Shown here piece by piece: positions 39,809 to 48,111 of a stretch of DNA of 64,000 nt. Source of the stretch: a bacterium. GTDB taxonomy: Bacteria > Patescibacteriota > Saccharimonadia > Saccharimonadales > UBA4665. The stretch's first letter is position 1. Each line of letters begins with the position of its first letter. The stretch covers positions 1-64,000 of the forward strand of contig JAJXTN010000006.1 in assembly GCA_021783725.1 (NCBI GenBank), given 5' to 3'. The translations under genes and the position numbers were made by a program. The notes under the pieces were generated by a model, which was not told the origin of the DNA, did not search any database, and saw nothing but the letters and a program-made list of their open reading frames with translations.

Positions 39809-42677
39809 TCCCAAAGATATCGAACCGCGTTGGCAGAAAATCTGGAACGATTCGAAGATTTATCAGGCTGACGACGATAGCCTAAAGCCCAAGAAATACA
39901 TACTCGAGTATTTCCCTTATCCAAGTGGCGCTACTATGCACGTCGGCCATGTGCGCAATTACACTATCGGAGATTCGATAGCTCGATTCTATCGAATGAG
40001 TGGCTATAACGTTTTGCATCCAATGGGCTGGGACGCTTTTGGTCTGCCAGCCGAAAACTATGCCATCAAGAATCACGTTAGTCCGCGCAAAGCCATCGAC
40101 GATAACACTGGACGTTTTCGTGAGCAGCTAATGCAAATGGGCTTTAGTTATGATTGGTCGCGCGAAATTGACAGTTCTGATCCGAATTATTATCGCTGGA
40201 CGCAGTGGTTTTTCCTGCTATTGTTCAAAAAAGGTCTAGCTTATCAACAAGAAAGCCTGCAATGGTGGTGCCCAGTTGATAAAACCGTTCTGGCTAATGA
40301 GCAGGTTGAAGCCGGCAAGTGCTGGCGTTGTGGCAATAGCGTTGAAAAGAAATCTTTGAAGCAATGGTTTTTCAAAATCACCGATTACGCCGATCGACTA
40401 CTCGACGATCTCGATGACTTAGATTGGTCCGATGCTATCAAAGCCATGCAACGCAACTGGATCGGCCGCTCAAACGGGGCAGTTATAAAGTTTCAAGTTG
40501 AAAAGTCGCAAGTCGTAGAAGTTTTCACGACTCGTCCCGACACTCTATTCGGCGCTACTTTCATGGTTCTAGCTCCGGAACACCCTCTAGTCAAATCTAT
40601 AACTTCTGACATTCAGAAATCCGAAGTCGAGGCTTATATCAAAGCGGCGCAGGCTAAAAGTGATGTCGAGCGCCAGGAGACTGACCGCGAAAAAACTGGT
40701 GTTTTCACTGGATCTTATGCCATCAATCCGGTCAATAAGGCCAAAATCCCGATCTGGATTGCCGATTACGTCTTAAGTGGATACGGCACTGGGGCCATCA
40801 TGGCCGTACCGGCCCATGACGACCGCGATTATGAATTCGCCAAGAAGTTCAATCTACCGATCACGACCGTCATTGAACCGGTTAGTGGTCAAGAGCAAGG
40901 TGATGAAGTTCGCAAGCAAGCCATCGTCGCCATCGTCCGAAATCCCAAAACCAATCAAATACTGATGTTAGATTGGGGTCCACGCCAAGACCGATTCGGC
41001 GGTAAGCTATTCGTTGGCGGTGGTGTAGATGAGGCAGAGGACATCGTCGACTGTGCTCGGCGTGAAATTGCCGAAGAAACCGGCTACACCAATTTGAAGC
41101 ATGTCGCCACAACCGATACCGTGGCCCATGGTTATTACTTCTCGAACGTTAAGAACAAGAACTATTACGCTAAAATGCATGGTCTATTATTCGACTTGAT
41201 TGACGAAACTCAAGTTGACCAGCAGTTAGATGAGGGTGAAAAGAATAAGTTCAAAATCACTTGGGTCGATCAGCTATCGGCTGAAAATCTAGTTGATGAC
41301 GACGGACACCGCTACCTATTCAATGCTTTGCTCGGCAATGGCTGTTATAGCGGCGAAGGTCTGATGATCAATAGTGGTCAATATGATGGTACGGCTAGTT
41401 CTGAAGCTCGCGAAAAAATAGTTGCCGAGTTAGCCGAAACTTCTAGTGGCCAGATAGTTACTAATTACAAAATGCGCGACTGGCTGATTAGTCGTCAACG
41501 CTATTGGGGTGCACCAATTCCGATTATTCATTGCCCCAAGCACGGAGCAGTGGCGGTTCCCGATGATCAATTGCCGGTCAAGCTACCAGAAATCGATAGT
41601 TATGAACCGAGTGGCGACGGCCGAAGTCCGTTGGCTAAAGTGTCGGAATTCGTCAACACCGTCTGTCCGCAATGTGGCGGTCCGGCTGAGCGCGAAACTG
41701 ACACCATGGATGGTTTTGCCTGCAGTAGTTGGTATTTCTTACGTTTCGCTGATACGCACAATGATCAATCACCATTCAGTAAAGCTAAAGTTGATGAATG
41801 GCTACCAGTCGATGATTACATCGGCGGAGCTGAACACGCCGTGATGCATTTACTGTATGCCCGATTCTGGACGAAAGTCATGTATGACGATAAGTTGATA
41901 GATTTCCAGGAGCCATTCACGACGTTGCGCAATCAAGGTATGATTTTGGCGCCCGATGGCAACAAAATGAGCAAAAGCAAAGGTAACACCATCGAGCCCG
42001 GTGGCTTAATAGACCAAGGTTATGGTGCCGATAGTGTCCGAATTATGGAACTATTTATCGGGCCTTGGAATCAAACGGCAGCTTGGAGTGTCGAAGGCAT
42101 GGGTGGCGCTTATCGATTCCTTAACCGTATCTGGACCCTGACCCAAGAGTATTTGGAGACTAAATCGAACAAGGCCACTACTGGTGAATCAAATGATGAC
42201 ATTCGGCGCGCCGTTCACTTCACAATCAAAAAAGTCAGCGAAGATTTGAATAGCTTAAGCTTTAACACTGCCATAGCTGCTGAGATGGAAACGCTTAACC
42301 AGCTATATAAATTCAAAGCCAAGGACAATTACGCATCCCAAGACTGGGCATGGGCTATCGAGACATTTTTGCAATTACTAGCACCTTTCGCCCCGCACAT
42401 TACCGAAGAACTTTGGCAGGCTCTCGGTCATCAGACATCAATCCACAGCAGTCAATGGCCGGTTCACGATGATAAATATCTGATTCAAGATTCTATGACC
42501 ATCGTCATTCAAGTTAATGGCAAATTACGGGGTGAAATAAGCGTCCCAACCAACCAACCGGAAGCCGAGATAGTCTCTACCGCCAAGGCTAACGACAAGG
42601 TTAGTAGTTATTTGGAAGCCAAAGAAATTCGCAAAACCATCTACATCTCCAACAAACTAGTTAATTTCGTAGTCTAA
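39795..42677 (+). CDS. leuS: Leucyl-tRNA synthetase with inserted Nudix domain
   Basis: It charges tRNA-Leu; five loops of the class I fold are recognisable. HVGH (H49-H52) is the HIGH motif and KMSKS begins at K724. The editing domain (CP1) is interrupted at about residues 362-515 by a complete Nudix hydrolase domain. Its box is GGVDEAE (from G409) then REIAEETGY, which fits GX5EX7REUXEEXGU exactly. The editing sequence resumes at GCYSGEGLMINSGQYDG. GTG at 39795 is chosen over upstream frames because CGGAG lies eight bases before it and VQRYNPKDIE is the conserved start. Length is 960 aa against about 810-860 without the insert. Confidence 0.93.
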   Translation: MQRYNPKDIEPRWQKIWNDSKIYQADDDSLKPKKYILEYFPYPSGATMHVGHVRNYTIGDSIARFYRMSGYNVLHPMGWDAFGLPAENYAIKNHVSPRKAIDDNTGRFREQLMQMGFSYDWSREIDSSDPNYYRWTQWFFLLLFKKGLAYQQESLQWWCPVDKTVLANEQVEAGKCWRCGNSVEKKSLKQWFFKITDYADRLLDDLDDLDWSDAIKAMQRNWIGRSNGAVIKFQVEKSQVVEVFTTRPDTLFGATFMVLAPEHPLVKSITSDIQKSEVEAYIKAAQAKSDVERQETDREKTGVFTGSYAINPVNKAKIPIWIADYVLSGYGTGAIMAVPAHDDRDYEFAKKFNLPITTVIEPVSGQEQGDEVRKQAIVAIVRNPKTNQILMLDWGPRQDRFGGKLFVGGGVDEAEDIVDCARREIAEETGYTNLKHVATTDTVAHGYYFSNVKNKNYYAKMHGLLFDLIDETQVDQQLDEGEKNKFKITWVDQLSAENLVDDDGHRYLFNALLGNGCYSGEGLMINSGQYDGTASSEAREKIVAELAETSSGQIVTNYKMRDWLISRQRYWGAPIPIIHCPKHGAVAVPDDQLPVKLPEIDSYEPSGDGRSPLAKVSEFVNTVCPQCGGPAERETDTMDGFACSSWYFLRFADTHNDQSPFSKAKVDEWLPVDDYIGGAEHAVMHLLYARFWTKVMYDDKLIDFQEPFTTLRNQGMILAPDGNKMSKSKGNTIEPGGLIDQGYGADSVRIMELFIGPWNQTAAWSVEGMGGAYRFLNRIWTLTQEYLETKSNKATTGESNDDIRRAVHFTIKKVSEDLNSLSFNTAIAAEMETLNQLYKFKAKDNYASQDWAWAIETFLQLLAPFAPHITEELWQALGHQTSIHSSQWPVHDDKYLIQDSMTIVIQVNGKLRGEISVPTNQPEAEIVSTAKANDKVSSYLEAKEIRKTIYISNKLVNFVV

Positions 42678-42691
42678 AAATACCAAGGTTT

Positions 42692-42714
42692 CACCTTGTA
42701 TTTAAGGTGTTTTT
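42692..42714 (+). terminator. Terminator of leuS
   Basis: CACCTT/AAGGTG hairpin followed by TTTTT, 15 bases after the stop. It overlaps the -35 box of the next promoter. Confidence 0.65.
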
Positions 42715-42724
42715 AGGGTACAAT
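42696..42724 (+). promoter_or_regulatory. Promoter of rpmF and the translation cluster
   Basis: TTGTAT, a 17-base spacer and TACAAT, 43 bases before rpmF. Confidence 0.6.
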
Positions 42725-42767
42725 TGGCTTCAAGAATCAATAACCTAAGACTTCAAGGAAATTAGCC

Positions 42768-42932
42768 ATGGGTAAACCCAAGAAACGAACTAGCCCCCGT
42801 AAGACTGGCACTCGCCGTAGTCATCTAGTGCTCGAATTGGCCCGCAAGGTCAACGCCACATCACCTGTCAAAGTCCGCACCACCAAGCGCGAATCTAGTA
42901 AACAACCTTCGGTTGCAGCAACTAGCAAATAG
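42768..42932 (+). CDS. rpmF: 50S ribosomal protein L32
   Basis: A 54 aa basic protein, MGKPKKRTSPRKTGTRRSH at the start, matching the L32 N-terminal signature (PKKRTS...R). It lacks the two CxxC zinc pairs found in many L32 proteins. AAGGAA lies nine bases before the ATG. Its position before nusB, rnc and rpsP fits a ribosomal gene. The gap to nusB contains an inverted AGCAATTAACAA / TTGTTAATTGCT pair. Confidence 0.75.
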   Translation: MGKPKKRTSPRKTGTRRSHLVLELARKVNATSPVKVRTTKRESSKQPSVAATSK

Positions 42933-43080
42933 CAATTAGAAACTAGACAAACCTAGTTAGGAGCAATTAACAAGTTAAAATGAGGCAGCAGATATGAAGC
43001 AGACAATACCTAGAATTGAGCTTAGTCAGCTACATGCTACATGTTATTTGTTAATTGCTAACTCGACCGGAGGTCGTTAA

Positions 43081-43602
43081 ATGGCATCAAATCGTCACCT
43101 CGGACGCATCATCGCTCTCCAGACTTTGTATGAAGCCGAATTTCGACGTGAATCCGGCGATACTTCCTTTGAAGATCAAGAAATACTTGAGCGCAATATT
43201 GGTCGCTATCGAGAAATGGTTGATGATATTAGTTTCATCGAGAAGTTGGTGTCAGGTGTAACCAAGCAGGCCGAATCATTAGATAAACAACTCCAGCCGG
43301 TAGCTCCGGAGTGGCCGATAGACCAAATCGCTCGGATGGATCGACTGGTTTTACGCATCGGTTTGTATGAACTAAACAATGAAGCCGATGTTCCACCTAA
43401 AGTTGTAATCAACGAAGCCGTTGAGCTAGCTAAAGCCTTTGGCGGTGAGAATTCTTCGAAATTTATTAATGGCGTACTCGGCACGCTGCTCCGACAACGC
43501 CAACCTGAGCCAACCAAAACTCCGGCCAAAACCAAAACTGCACCCAAAAAACCACTATCTAAGGCTAAATCACCAGCTAAGCCTAAGCCTAAGAAGTCAT
43601 GA
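43081..43602 (+). CDS. nusB: Transcription antitermination factor NusB
   Basis: NusB binds boxA RNA with S10 to support rRNA transcription. The helical fold motifs are RIIALQTLYEAEF and PPKVVINEAVELAKAFGGENSSKFINGVL. The core is about 140 aa, followed by a Lys/Pro/Ala-rich tail of about 33 residues (TPAKTKTAPKKPLSKAK). A strong CGGAGG ribosome site precedes it. The TGA stop overlaps the next start (ATGA). Confidence 0.93.
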   Translation: MASNRHLGRIIALQTLYEAEFRRESGDTSFEDQEILERNIGRYREMVDDISFIEKLVSGVTKQAESLDKQLQPVAPEWPIDQIARMDRLVLRIGLYELNNEADVPPKVVINEAVELAKAFGGENSSKFINGVLGTLLRQRQPEPTKTPAKTKTAPKKPLSKAKSPAKPKPKKS

Positions 43603-44105
43603 TGAAACGACCTAAACCAATCCAAGGATTCAAGAAGTTAGTCAATAAGCGTCGACCAATTATCGATGAAGTTGTTCGTGAAACCACATCTGGAGGAATT
43701 GTTTTTCGCCGTGAAGCCAAAACCGGCAATGTCCAAATTCTACTAATTCAAGATGCCAAAAATCGCTGGACGATTCCTAAAGGCCATGTCGAAGTTGGTG
43801 AGGAGCCCAAAGCTACTGCCGAACGTGAAATCCGCGAAGAAACCGGTTTGCAAGAAATGAAAGTTTACAACTGGCTGGGCAAAGTGAATTTTCGCTATCG
43901 TCGCGAGCATACCCTAGTTTTGATGACAATGCACATCTATTTAGTCGAAGGTCTTGGCGATACCGATAAATTACTGCCTGAAGATTGGTTGAGTGATATT
44001 AAGTGGTTACCGGCATCGGAAGCGGTCGATAAGATTGCTTATGACGATATCGGTAAACTTATATTAGTTAGCATGAAGAAAATAAGAGAAGGAAAAATAG
44101 GCTAG
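43599..44105 (+). CDS. Nudix hydrolase
   Basis: A 168 aa Nudix protein with a full box: GHVEVGEEPKATAE then REIREETGL. Basic residues dominate the first 40 positions. The substrate is unknown; its place between nusB and rnc suggests an RNA-related or dinucleotide substrate, such as decapping or Ap4A cleavage. It is translationally coupled to nusB. Confidence 0.88.
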   Translation: MMKRPKPIQGFKKLVNKRRPIIDEVVRETTSGGIVFRREAKTGNVQILLIQDAKNRWTIPKGHVEVGEEPKATAEREIREETGLQEMKVYNWLGKVNFRYRREHTLVLMTMHIYLVEGLGDTDKLLPEDWLSDIKWLPASEAVDKIAYDDIGKLILVSMKKIREGKIG

Positions 44106-44119
44106 GACAATCTAATAAT

Positions 44120-44830
44120 ATGGATACTTCAACCTACAAGTTATTTGCTGAAGAAACTTTGCATGTCAATTTTAACAATATTGAATTGTTGATTACAGCT
44201 TTCACCCACCGTTCGTATCTCAATGAGCATAAAAGTACCGTCCGTGAACACAACGAGCGCTTAGAATTTTTGGGTGACGCTGTTCTAGAACTGGTCGTAA
44301 CCGAATACCTGTACTCGAATTATGATGATCCGGAAGGTATTCTGACTAACTGGCGATCGAGTCTAGTGCGAACTGAAAGTATCGGCGCGGCGGCCACCAA
44401 ATTTGGCTTTGAGCCACTTCTGCGGCTTAGTCGTGGCGAAAGACGTGGCACCGAACGGGCTCGGGCTCAAATTTTGGCCAATAGTTTTGAAGCAGTAGTC
44501 GGTGCTATCTATCTCGACCAAGGCTATGAAGCGGCTAAACAGTTTATCACCACAAGTGTTTTAAGTACTTTTGAACAGATACTTGAAACTGGCTCTTGGA
44601 TGGATCCCAAGTCGTACTTACAAGAGCTAGCTCAGAGCAAAGAAACATCAACGCCGGTCTATAAAGTCATCAGTGAAGATGGCCCCGATCACGACAAAGT
44701 CTTTAAGGTCGGCGTCTACGTGAATGGTAAACTTCGCGGTCAAGGCGAAGGCCCAAGCAAACAAGCTGGACAGCAAAAAGCTGCCGAAGCCGCTCTCAAA
44801 TTCTATCGGCAAGACATAATCCCAGCTTAG
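44120..44830 (+). CDS. rnc: Ribonuclease III
   Basis: It cleaves double-stranded RNA in rRNA processing. The signature NERLEFLGDAVLELVVTEYL is present, with the second acidic site in ANSFEAVVGAIYLDQGY. The C-terminal dsRNA-binding domain contains GKLRGQGEGPSKQAGQQKAA. Length is 236 aa as expected. It is 14 bases after the Nudix gene. Confidence 0.96.
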   Translation: MDTSTYKLFAEETLHVNFNNIELLITAFTHRSYLNEHKSTVREHNERLEFLGDAVLELVVTEYLYSNYDDPEGILTNWRSSLVRTESIGAAATKFGFEPLLRLSRGERRGTERARAQILANSFEAVVGAIYLDQGYEAAKQFITTSVLSTFEQILETGSWMDPKSYLQELAQSKETSTPVYKVISEDGPDHDKVFKVGVYVNGKLRGQGEGPSKQAGQQKAAEAALKFYRQDIIPA

Positions 44831-44833
44831 GGT

Positions 44834-44862
44834 TTGACAACAGGGGCAGTTATCTGTAAAAT
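44834..44862 (+). promoter_or_regulatory. Promoter of rpsP
   Basis: Consensus TTGACA, a 17-base spacer and TAAAAT. It gives an mRNA leader of about 55-60 bases before rpsP. Confidence 0.75.
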
Positions 44863-44926
44863 AGCAAGGATTGTTATTCAATAACTCTAACGACTTTAAG
44901 GAAGAGAAAGAGAGTTTAACCAACGC

Positions 44927-45424
44927 ATGTTAGCTATTCGTATGCAACGTACCGGCCGCAGTGGACACGCAATGTTTCGCGTGATTGTTCAAGAATCCCG
45001 ACTTACCCCTACTAGCGGTAAGGTTGTAGCTACTTTAGGTAACTACGATCCGCATGCCAAGCAAGTTACTCTAGATAAAGAAAAAGTTGAATTTTACCTC
45101 AGCCACGGTGCTCAGCCATCTGACCGGATCGCTCGTTTATTCAAGAATGAAGGTGTTAAATTGCCTGATTGGGTTAAAGTTAGTGCTGATAAACAGCGCG
45201 CTATCCGCAATCCTGACAAACGCCGTAGTACCAAACCAGCAGAAGCCGTCGAAGAAGTTGAAGCAACGGTTGAACCATCAGCTGAAGCTACCCCTCTTGA
45301 AGCATCTGCAGAGCCTACAGCCGTTGAAGACACCCCAGTAGTCGAAGACACTGCTGAAGCCGTCGAAACTCCTACAGCCGAAGAATCAGCCGATAGCGCT
45401 GAAACCGCCGATAAAGCCAAATAA
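44927..45424 (+). CDS. rpsP: 30S ribosomal protein S16 with long acidic tail
   Basis: Residues 1 to about 85 are standard S16 (MLAIRMQRTGRSGHAMFRVI, then LGNYDPHAKQ and ARLFKNEGVKLPDW). The remaining ~75 residues are Glu/Ala/Pro/Thr rich and acidic, which is not part of ordinary S16 (about 80-90 aa). The tail is probably disordered. No clear ribosome site lies near the ATG. Confidence 0.93.
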   Translation: MLAIRMQRTGRSGHAMFRVIVQESRLTPTSGKVVATLGNYDPHAKQVTLDKEKVEFYLSHGAQPSDRIARLFKNEGVKLPDWVKVSADKQRAIRNPDKRRSTKPAEAVEEVEATVEPSAEATPLEASAEPTAVEDTPVVEDTAEAVETPTAEESADSAETADKAK

Positions 45425-45507
45425 CTAGTTAAATAGTCTATTTGACACCAAACTGCTGACGCGTTTGCTATAATTGATACATACCACTAACCGGAGGAAT
45501 GGCGAAT

Positions 45508-45981
45508 ATGAGTGACATTGACCAACAATTTATTGAGTATGTTGTAAAATCACTGGTCGGCAACCCTGATGCCGTGCATGTTGATCGGCGCGTTGACGAA
45601 AAGGGCGTATTGCTTGAATTAACAGTTGACCCTGAAGATCTCGGTCGAGTTATCGGTAAGCGTGGAGCCACTGCTCAAAGCTTGCGAACTCTGCTTCGTG
45701 CTCTAGGCACCAAGAATGATGCTCGTTACAATTTGAAAATTATTGATAATGGTACTGGTGGCCATGGTCGCAGTGATGACGATGACGACAATCAAGCGAC
45801 TGAACCTCGTGCAACTACCCAAGATGAAGCTTCGACACCTGAAGTTAGTGAAGATAAAGTTGAGGCTGTTAAGCCAGCCAAAAAAGCTGTCGAGGAATCT
45901 AAGCCAGCGACACCACCGGCTGAAGATCGATTGGCGCAAACTCGTCGTGAATTGGCTGAACTCGACGATCTAGACCTGTAA
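45508..45981 (+). CDS. khpA: KH-domain RNA-binding protein KhpA with acidic tail
   Basis: The KhpA/YlqC family binds RNA through a single KH domain. DPEDLGRVIGKRGATAQSLR contains the GxxG loop (residues about 50-53 GKRG). After about residue 78 an Asp/Glu/Lys-rich low-complexity tail of some 80 residues follows. ATG at 45508 is chosen because GGAGG lies ten bases upstream; the ATG at 45499 is only one base away from it. The order rpsP-khpA-trmD is conserved in many bacteria. Confidence 0.88.
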   Translation: MSDIDQQFIEYVVKSLVGNPDAVHVDRRVDEKGVLLELTVDPEDLGRVIGKRGATAQSLRTLLRALGTKNDARYNLKIIDNGTGGHGRSDDDDDNQATEPRATTQDEASTPEVSEDKVEAVKPAKKAVEESKPATPPAEDRLAQTRRELAELDDLDL

Positions 45982-46040
45982 TATTCGTTGTAATACGGAC
46001 TTTATGTTTGAAATTATCGGGGTATAGACATATAATATTG

Positions 46041-46116
46041 TTTAGTCTTATAGACTAATTGACAATTCAAAAATAAAAAGCTCTGCGAGCCAATCAGTAA
46101 CCTGATTGGGAGCTTT
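46041..46116 (+). terminator. Palindrome and terminator-like hairpin after khpA
   Basis: A short palindrome (TTAGTCT/AGACTAA, 46041-46057) is followed by a stem AAAGCTC/GAGCTTT with inner CCAATCAG/CTGATTGG (46077-46116). The second is a reasonable terminator for khpA, though its T run is short. Confidence 0.5.
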
Positions 46117-46147
46117 ATGTGACAGAACTAGTCAGGCCAGTGCCTGG

Positions 46148-46318
46148 CTATTTTTGTGTCTGATCGTCAATGGTTGTTTCGGTAGCTAAAACAACGTAGC
46201 CACCGAGTTTTGTCTCTAAGGTAAGCTCAGGTGTGGTTTGTTTGTCAACTTCGGGTTGTACTAAAGAATCAGCGTTGGCGACGCCGATAGCCATTAATGT
46301 TAGAATTTTTTCACTCAT
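46148..46318 (-). CDS. Small protein, 56 aa
   Basis: A small ORF with a strong ribosome site (AGGAG, five bases before the ATG). It starts MSEKILTLMAIGVANADS, continues with a Thr/Glu-rich middle and a LETKLGGYVVLATETT segment. I do not recognise it. It lies 28 bases after the 89 aa gene on the same strand, inside a cluster otherwise read from the opposite strand. Confidence 0.5.
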   Translation of the reverse strand: MSEKILTLMAIGVANADSLVQPEVDKQTTPELTLETKLGGYVVLATETTIDDQTQK

Positions 46319-46346
46319 ATTTTCTCCTGGTTAACGATTACTTGTA

Positions 46347-46616
46347 TCAAAAAATTTCGGTATCGTGGTTGGGGCATTGCATAACACTGTGTGACATACC
46401 GAGAAATCCGAGGATACCTGGTAGTTTCTCTGATACCGGAACTGGTCCAGTGATACATTCGATGTATTGGCCACTGTGTTGGATGACGGAAGTGCGGGCA
46501 GGGTCTAGCTCTGGGGCTAGCTCAGTTGTCCGGAACCCGTCACCATCGGCTTGGCTAAGAGCGTGTTTCAGTATCCGAATATTCTCAGAACAATTCACAC
46601 AATTTTGGTTTAGCAT
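46347..46616 (-). CDS. Small cysteine-containing protein, 89 aa
   Basis: It starts MLNQNCVNCSENIRILKHAL, with a CxxC pair and later CPNHD, so zinc binding is possible. AGGGG lies about eight bases before the ATG. It forms a two-gene minus-strand unit with the 56 aa protein. I do not recognise it. It sits between khpA and trmD. Confidence 0.5.
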   Translation of the reverse strand: MLNQNCVNCSENIRILKHALSQADGDGFRTTELAPELDPARTSVIQHSGQYIECITGPVPVSEKLPGILGFLGMSHSVMQCPNHDTEIF

Positions 46617-46695
46617 AGCCTACCCCTGTCGGTATTTAACAATACTAATGCTAAAAAGTCAATACATAAGCCAAATTGATGTTATAATAGATATA

Positions 46696-47340
46696 ATGAA
46701 AATTCAGATAATTACGCTATTCCCAGATATGTTTCCGGGAGTACTGCAAGCCAGCATGCTATGGAAAGCTCAAGATAAAGGCATAGTTAGCTATGAATTT
46801 ATCAATTTACGTGATTTTGGACTGGGCCCTAGACACCAAGTTGACGACACTCCTTACGGCGGTGGCGACGGGATGTTGCTTAAGCCGGAGCCAATAATTG
46901 CCGCTATTGAGCAAGCTAAAGCTCGTGATCCTGAAGCAACCGTTATATTGCCAACCCCAAGAGGTGAAACTTATAAGCAATCCGATGCTAAACATTTGGC
47001 GGCCGACAACCGCGGTCTAATCATCGTCTGTCCGCGTTATGAAGGTTATGACGAACGAATTACCAAGTGGGTCGATAGCAGTTATCGCATCGGTAATTAC
47101 GTCCTGACTGGTGGTGAACTACCAGCCATGGTGATCATTGATTCAGTTGTTCGGCTATTACCAGGCGTATTGGGTGGTGAGAATTCGGCCGCCATTGAAT
47201 CATTTCAAGATGACGATCTAAACATTGAATTTCCCCAATATACTCGTCCCGAAGACTTCCGCGGCCTGAAAGTGCCGGATGTCCTGCTCAGTGGTAATCA
47301 CGCCGAAATTGCCAAATGGCGTCAGCAAAAAAGTCGCTAA
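46696..47340 (+). CDS. trmD: tRNA (guanine-N1)-methyltransferase TrmD
   Basis: It methylates G37 of tRNAs with a G at position 36. The SPOUT-fold motifs are clear: LFPDMFPGVLQASMLWKA, DDTPYGGGDGMLLKPEP and YRIGNYVLTGGELPAMVIID. Length is 214 aa. ATG at 46696 is chosen over the longer frame from 46297 because it begins at the conserved MKIQIITLFPDMF; TATAAT lies seven bases upstream, so the gene is probably leaderless. Confidence 0.95.
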   Translation: MKIQIITLFPDMFPGVLQASMLWKAQDKGIVSYEFINLRDFGLGPRHQVDDTPYGGGDGMLLKPEPIIAAIEQAKARDPEATVILPTPRGETYKQSDAKHLAADNRGLIIVCPRYEGYDERITKWVDSSYRIGNYVLTGGELPAMVIIDSVVRLLPGVLGGENSAAIESFQDDDLNIEFPQYTRPEDFRGLKVPDVLLSGNHAEIAKWRQQKSR

Positions 47341-47418
47341 ATTAGAGCTTTGGGCAGTTGTTGGTATTAGGGGTGCTAGCATTCAGCAGTTATAATAGTA
47401 GATACAAAAGGGGGAAAT

Positions 47419-47799
47419 ATGAAATTGTCATTTATTAAGCTGGTCTACGCTCACTGTGATTTACCGTGTGGTGTTTACGATCCAGCTCAAGCCAAGATTG
47501 AAGCCCAAAGTGTTAAAGCCATGATGGAAAAATATGATGGTCTGGATGAGCACAATAAGCTTCGAGCCGTTATGCTTATCGAACAACGAGCCGAATTAGT
47601 CAAACAGCATCTAATGGTGCTGTGGGCTGATTATTTTAAGCCTGAACATCTAGAGAAATATCCCGATTTGCACGATATGTTCTGGAAAGCTATCAAACAA
47701 GCTAGTGAGTGTAAGCATCACTTAGATTCGGCTGAAGCTCAGAAATTGCTCGATCAGATTGATGCGATTGCCGAAGTCTTTTGGGCAACCAAAAAGTAG
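47419..47799 (+). CDS. sodN: Nickel-type superoxide dismutase
   Basis: It removes superoxide using nickel bound by the N-terminal hook of the mature protein. The hook HCDLPCGVY is intact, starting at His12 after an 11-residue leader (MKLSFIKLVYA), with C13 and C17 as ligands. The helical body continues with DPAQAKIEAQSVKAMMEKY. A GGGGG ribosome site precedes the ATG. The next gene is the maturation protease that would remove the leader. Confidence 0.93.
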   Translation: MKLSFIKLVYAHCDLPCGVYDPAQAKIEAQSVKAMMEKYDGLDEHNKLRAVMLIEQRAELVKQHLMVLWADYFKPEHLEKYPDLHDMFWKAIKQASECKHHLDSAEAQKLLDQIDAIAEVFWATKK

Positions 47800-47809
47800 G
47801 AGGTCTGTT

Positions 47810-48106
47810 TTGCGCATATTGAAAATGATATTCGTTCGTCGAGTGGTCGGCGGTAGTATGAAACCGAAATTAGTCTCCGGCCAATTGCTATTAGCTACAG
47901 CTTTGTTTCGGCGTTTGCGCCCGGGGCAGGTGGTCATCATCGAACACCAGGGCAAACAGAAAGTTAAGCGCATCGAGCGAGTTAATCACGGTCGAATTTT
48001 TGTGATTGGTGATAACTTGAAAGCCAGTACCGATAGTCGGCATTTTGGTTGGCTAAACTCCAATCAGGTTATTGCACGAGTTGTTTGGCCTAACTTAAGT
48101 AAGTAG
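47810..48106 (+). CDS. sodX: Nickel SOD maturation protease (S26-like)
   Basis: A small signal-peptidase-like serine protease of 98 aa that should cleave the NiSOD leader before His12. Catalytic Ser lies in GGSMKP (S16) and Lys in KVKRIERV (K53); IFVIGDN is the late conserved box. There is no membrane helix. The start is TTG at 47810, with AGGAGG six bases upstream, overlapping the sodN stop region. The pair forms a clear operon. Confidence 0.87.
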   Translation: MRILKMIFVRRVVGGSMKPKLVSGQLLLATALFRRLRPGQVVIIEHQGKQKVKRIERVNHGRIFVIGDNLKASTDSRHFGWLNSNQVIARVVWPNLSK

Positions 48107-48111
48107 GTGAT

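Noticed and set aside
46297-46695. N-terminal extension of the trmD frame
   Set aside because: The extra 133 residues have no similarity to TrmD, overlap two small minus-strand genes and lie before a promoter placed seven bases from the conserved start.
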